Below are positions 60,010-64,000 of a DNA stretch of 64,000 nucleotides, in pieces. The notes below the pieces were generated by a model. That model worked only from the letters and a program-made list of their open reading frames with translations, had not been told where the DNA came from and did no database searches. The first letter of the stretch is position 1. Every line of letters begins with the position of its first letter. Source of the DNA: Mallotus nudiflorus. Taxonomy: Eukaryota > Streptophyta > Magnoliopsida > Malpighiales > Euphorbiaceae. Location: contig CANTUR010000910.1 of the NCBI GenBank assembly GCA_947683625.1, forward strand, positions 310,001 to 374,000. Reading direction: 5' to 3'. Both the position numbers and the translations under genes were made by a program.

Positions 60010-60021
60010 CTCCCCTTCAAG
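60010..60021 (-). promoter_or_regulatory. Polypurine tract of the right-hand Copia element
   Basis: The minus strand reads CTTGAAGGGGAG next to the 3' LTR. Confidence 0.8.
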
Positions 60022-61600
60022 CTGAAGCATAGATGTTAATCATGCTCAGCTTATTACAAAGGTAATCAATTCGAATCCCATTAAGTGCCTTTGTGAAGAT
60101 ATCTCCCAATTGTTCTTCAGTCTTCACATATCCTATAGAAATCAAGCTTTGCTGAATTTTTTCACGAACAAAATGACAATCAATCTCAATGTGTTTGGTT
60201 CGTTCATGAAAGACTGAATTAGATGCAAATATGTATTGCGGCTTGGTTGTCACATCATAATTTAGCTGGCATTAAAATCTTGAGACCCACTTCACTGAGA
60301 AGCTGATACACCCACGTTAGTTCACAAACAGACTGTGCCATGGTCCTGTATTTAGATTCTGCACTTGATCGAGAAATTACATTTTGTTTCTTGCTTTTCC
60401 ATGCCACCAAATTTCCTCTAACAAATAGACAATATCCTGAAGTGGATCTCTGATCTTCCTTACATCCTGCCCAATCAACATCTGAAAAACACTAAACCCT
60501 AGTATGACTATGATTGCCATATAGAATGCCACGTCCAGGAGCTCCTTTTAAATAGCCCAAAATCTGTTCTATTGCCTTCTAATGATCGACAGTTGGAGAT
60601 GACATATATTGACTAACCACACTAACTGAAAATGCAATATCTGGTCGTGTCACATTGAGATAATTCAACTTCCCAACCAATCTTCTGTATCTCTTAGGAT
60701 CTTTAAATAATTCACCATCTTTTGTAAGCTACAAGTTAGGAACCATTGGAGTACATGTTTTAGCCCTTAATTTTCCTGTTTCAGATAGTAAGTCTAACAC
60801 ATACTTCCTTTAAGATGAGAAGATTCCTTTCTTACTCCTGGTCACTTCAACTCTTAAAAAATATCTTAGCATTCCCAAATCTTTAGTATGAAACTGAGTA
60901 TCGAGAAATGATTTTACAGATGAAATCCCTGTAGTGTCACTACCAGTTATTACAATGTCGTCCATATAGATGACTAACAGAATGATTCCATCATTAGATC
61001 TTTTATAGAAAATAGAATGATCTGACTTACTCTTTTGCATGTCAAACTTCTCAACGGCCTGACTAAACTTGCCAAACCAGGCACGGGGACTTTGTTTTAA
61101 ACCATACAAGGATTTACGTAGACGGCATACTTTCCTATACTCCCCTTGAGCAACAAAACCACATGGTTGCTTCATATAGACTTCCTCCTGAAGGTTGCCA
61201 TAAAGAAAGACATTTTTTATGTCTAATTGATGCAAAGGCCAATGATGAGTAGCTACCATAGAAATAAAGAGCTTAATAGAAGTAAGTTTAGCAATAGGAA
61301 AAAATGTGTAAGAATAATCCACTCCATATGTCTGAGTGTATCCTTTAGCAACAAGTCGAGCTTTCAATCTAGCAATAGATCCATCAGGATTTACTTTTAC
61401 TGCAAACACCTATTTACACCCAATAGTCTGTTTTCCTGTAGGTGAAGTTTCCAAGGTCCAAGTACCATTGACATCCAAAGCATTCATCTTTTCAATTATG
61501 GCTTTATGCCAGCCAGAATGAGCTAAAGCTTCATGAACAGTTTTAGGAACAAAAATAGAATTGAGAGATGCAATAAAAGAAGAAGAAGAAGATGACAAAT
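60017..61600 (-). pseudogene. Copia RT and RNase H, right-hand element
   Basis: The linker (HEALAHSGWHKAIIEKMNAL, NGTWTLETSPTGKQTIGCK) reaches a stop at the normal W of 'GCKWVF' (61,410). RT then reads open to 60,810: LKARLVAKGYTQTYGVDYS, HQLDIKNVFLYGNLQEEVYM, SLYGLKQSPRAWFGKF, catalytic YMDDIVITGSD and HTKDLGMLRYFLRVEV. The catalytic box is YMDD rather than the YVDD of the intron-4 element, and the usual 'YFLGIE' glycine is arginine. RNase H continues with frame breaks, and the C-terminus is open at 60,017-60,253 (HERTKHIEIDCHFVREKI, EEQLGDIFTKAL). It is largely preserved compared with the other Copia copies here. Confidence 0.9.
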
Positions 61601-61959
61601 GATTATAGGAAATAAAAGAAGAAATTGGATAAATGCATGTAAGTTTATTTTACGGAGAGCGATGGGAAGATCATCATTAGGAACTGGATATGATGACAAA
61701 GAGATTGGCTCATTAGGACATGGAGCAAGAGGATCAAGAATAGGTATAGCAACAGTAACAGGAGGTTGTGTCCGACGAGAATATGTTTGTGTGATAGGAG
61801 GCTTAACAGGAGTGGAATGAGTAGTAATTGTATAGACTAGCAAATCATCCTCCTCCCTCTGACCAAGAGGTCCTGAGAAGAAGAAAATGATGTATGTTCT
61901 AAAAACGTAATATCGGTGGACACAAAATACCTATTAAGACTCGGACAATAACATCTATA
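61601..61959 (-). pseudogene. Copia integrase tail, left piece
   Basis: Serine/proline-rich linker plus CYCPSLNRYFVSTDITFLEH, the end of the integrase C-terminal domain. It rejoins the piece at 63,464-63,506 when the nested LTR and one CTATA are removed, giving the expected 'GYRCYCPS' junction. Confidence 0.85.
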
Positions 61960-63463
61960 TGTTGGGTTTCGTGATACAAACGCAGTGGAAAATTAAATGG
62001 TTCCCAAACCTGGAGCCATGTAATTCGACTACTTGATTAAATCTAGGGTTTCAAGAATCTCACTAAAAACGCAGAAGAGGCAAGATTTTCTGGAAGGATG
62101 AGAGAAGGTTCACACCGGTGACATCTTACCTCGAGCCTTTTTGCTTTGGTTGTTCGGATCTAGACGTCTCCAAAAGAATGCGTCCTTTATAGGTATCCAC
62201 ACGAATAGCCCTTCACAAAACGAATTGGAGTGTGTGCTAGCAACTTTCTTGATTGTCTCACAAATCAAGAACAAAAGAAAAACTCTGTGTTTGTTTTCTA
62301 AGAAGAAAGAAAACGAATTTGGAGGCAGGAAAAACAAGTCAGTTAAATTCTAGAGAATATAACATATTTATAGATTCCAAATTAGGGTTTCACCTACCAA
62401 TGACCTTTTGGTAATTTCCCATTTATTATATTTTGATTTTGTTTTAAAAACAAATCAGAAATAATATCTTATTTATTTATTTAAAATAACATTTATCTTA
62501 AATAAATAAAACACTTTAAATATTTATTTTCACAGAGTTTATTTTAGGCTTATTAAACCCATAATCGTTTTGGATTTGTTCTAAGTGTGTGATCCTATAG
62601 ATTCACATAATATTGGCAGTGGACCTAAATAAGTCATAAGTGGTCTTTAGTAAGACATTATGACTACCCAAGTCATGTGAAGTCAGTAATCCGACATAAT
62701 CTAATTACAGTGAATTTTATCGTCCCTTTATCACATGATATCTTAATTGAACATAAGGCATAGAATGTCATTCTTATATAGTTCAATATTATGACTTGAT
62801 TCCAAGTAGATTGAAAATGATAACTCTTTATCAATTCATTTCAGTATGGTCATGCATTTTCCTTCAGTCTATCTCATCAAGGGGCCCATAGATATCTTTC
62901 TCATATTAATGAAGGATACATTCCTTCTGAATCACTCACATTTCTCACATAACTAATTTCATATCCAACAACATCCTATTTAATCGTCCGGTTAAAGATA
63001 ATGTTAGAATGTGTCAAAATATAAAATAGCTATATAGAAATCCATGATGATTTCAAGGTCAAAGGACTGAAATAAAATTACTGTGATGAAAAATACTTAT
63101 GACAATAATCTATGTAGTATTTTTATAGTGGGTCAATTCAGTACATAATCTCTCATCATGTACCTATGAGTTGATTTAATATCTCATATTCATGATTAGT
63201 AAAACATAATTATCAGTTAACATCATACTAACCTTAATACTTTAATATTTATATAATGAATAAATGACTAGGGATAATTAGAATAGAACTCTTATTTTAA
63301 TCAAAGAGTTTTACTATCAAATCACATATTTGATGGCCTTAGTAAGAATTAACCATTCATATAATTATCATAAAATCAAATGATAATGAAATACCTCTTT
63401 ATTAATAAAATAAGAAAGTCAATACATAATCACAAATGATTGACCTAGTGCATATTACTAACA
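61960..63463. mobile_element. 1.5-kb solo LTR nested in the Copia element
   Basis: A 1,504-bp unit starts TGTTGGGTTTCGTGATACAA, ends ATATTACTAACA (TGTT...AACA), and is flanked by a perfect 5-bp duplication CTATA (61,955-61,959 and 63,464-63,468). It has no PBS, PPT or coding domain. The minus-strand reading (TGTTAGTAATATGCACTAGG to ...CACGAAACCCAACA) also looks like a Copia LTR, so the orientation is left open. It interrupts the integrase tail exactly at codon GYR|C. Small open frames inside (62,110-62,353) are not genes. Confidence 0.9.
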
Positions 63464-63506
63464 CTATATCCCTTTTGAACTCGAGAATATCCAAGAAAAA
63501 TACACT
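63464..63506 (-). pseudogene. Copia integrase tail, right piece, fused to gag
   Basis: The minus strand encodes VYFSWIFSSSKGI / CIFLGYSRVQKGY in overlapping frames. The FLGYSRVQKGY reading is the integrase C-terminal motif, but it directly follows the gag N-terminus, marking a deletion junction near 63,506. Confidence 0.8.
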
Positions 63507-63704
63507 TCAAAATTTTTTGATCAAGTTTTGAGAATCATCTTTAGGAGGATCATCAGTCAAGTGGCTATCCATAGAAATACTGAGCAAATATATTTCAATA
63601 GTTTGACTCCAATTAAGATAGTTCATACTATTAAGTTTATGTTCTGTGATTTTTGACATCATCGGAACCATATCAGAAATAATAACACTCTCTTTCTTTG
63701 TCAT
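63507..63704 (-). pseudogene. Copia gag N-terminus, right-hand element
   Basis: The open frame begins MTKKESVIISDMVPMMSKIT and contains HKLNSMNYLNWSQTIEIYLL and DSHLTDDPPKDDSQ. This is the standard start of Copia gag (KLNGxNYLNWSQ...IYLRS...HLTDDPP). It stops after KKF at the deletion junction. The sequence to its right (63,705-64,000) is the untranslated leader with GC-richer text and is not coding. Confidence 0.85.
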
Positions 63705-64000
63705 TTTTCAAAAGAACAACCAACAAAAGAAGGAAAAAACTCAAAGAAATTAGAACTGAATACTAACAGATTTTGAACAGTTGAATACTCTCATAGTGGT
63801 GTAGATTCAGATCCAAACATTTGTGAAATCAAGAAGGACAGACAAATGTGAGTCGAACAAGGCTGATTGGAGCAAATTCCGACAGCTCACGCGCCTGTGA
63901 GTGGAATCTGAGCAGCAGCTTATGGCGGCGCGTGTGACTCACGTGCTTGGATTCTAGCGATCAGTCTCTGAGTCTTGACTGATCAGCGCATAGTGCTTCT

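Larger units (their letters stand above)
59798..64000 (-). mobile_element. Copia element downstream of FTSHI4 exon 11 (antisense, internally deleted, runs off the window)
   Basis: Reverse strand from right to left: leader, gag N-terminus (63,704), a direct jump to the C-terminal part of integrase (63,506), a nested solo LTR (61,960-63,463), the rest of the integrase tail, RT, RNase H, polypurine tract (60,010-60,021) and 3' LTR (59,798-60,009). The 5' LTR is not in the window. Most of gag, protease and the integrase core are deleted, and RT/RNase H has a few stops. It lies antisense in what is probably FTSHI4 intron 11. Confidence 0.85.

Noticed and set aside
62110..62353. Opposed 70-75 codon frames
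   Set aside because: They are inside the nested 1.5-kb solo LTR and overlap on opposite strands, with no family match.

Overview
The window is a repeat-rich, AT-rich stretch of a flowering-plant nuclear genome, probably a eudicot. The evidence is two genes with many short GT-AG introns, a chloroplast-type inactive FtsH homologue, and a dense set of plant retrotransposons (Sirevirus, Ogre/Tat-like, Tekay-like, other Copia, LINE). The species cannot be named from the sequence. I see no tRNA, rRNA, CRISPR array or bacterial-type operon.

Layout. 0-1.2 kb: decayed Copia reverse transcriptase/RNase H (+). 1.4-5.5 kb: decayed L1-type LINE (-), with endonuclease, RT, zf-RVT and RNase H still in order. 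6.3-7.1 kb: frameshifted GH18 chitinase-like pseudogene (-) whose catalytic motif survives. 7.1-10.2 kb: AT-rich, T/A-homopolymer sequence with one unrecognised open frame. 10.26-13.50 kb: solo LTR with a perfect 5-bp target duplication. 13.6-18.9 kb: probable Ogre/Tat LTR with tandem repeats, then a truncated 5' internal region. 18.9-25.3 kb: Sirevirus LTR, primer site and gag, split by a second solo LTR of the 10.26-kb family. 25.3-29.7 kb: an (AT)39 microsatellite and T-rich, unassigned intergenic DNA.

29.85-36.67 kb (+): a complete 11-exon O-fucosyltransferase-family gene. Its reconstructed exons keep one frame for 1,578 nt (525 codons plus stop). 37.5-45.8 kb: two decayed Sirevirus pieces (-); the second has both LTRs and gag but no recognisable pol. 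47.36 kb to beyond 58.70 kb (+): an FTSHI4-like gene (inactive chloroplast FtsH), 11 exons and 648 codons visible, with the 3' part outside the recognised sequence. Two antisense Copia elements lie within the gene. One, in intron 4 (50.98-55.59 kb), is structurally complete with LTRs, PBS, PPT and TSD, but its pol is dead. The other (59.8 kb to the window end) lies downstream of exon 11, is internally deleted, and carries a nested 1.5-kb solo LTR with its own TSD.

The two host genes look functionally unrelated: one a predicted Golgi type II glycosyltransferase, the other a plastid AAA-ATPase involved in protein import or homeostasis. I found no previously undescribed molecular system. The most informative content is the layered transposon history, dated by nested insertions and target-site duplications, and how it sits inside an intact gene.
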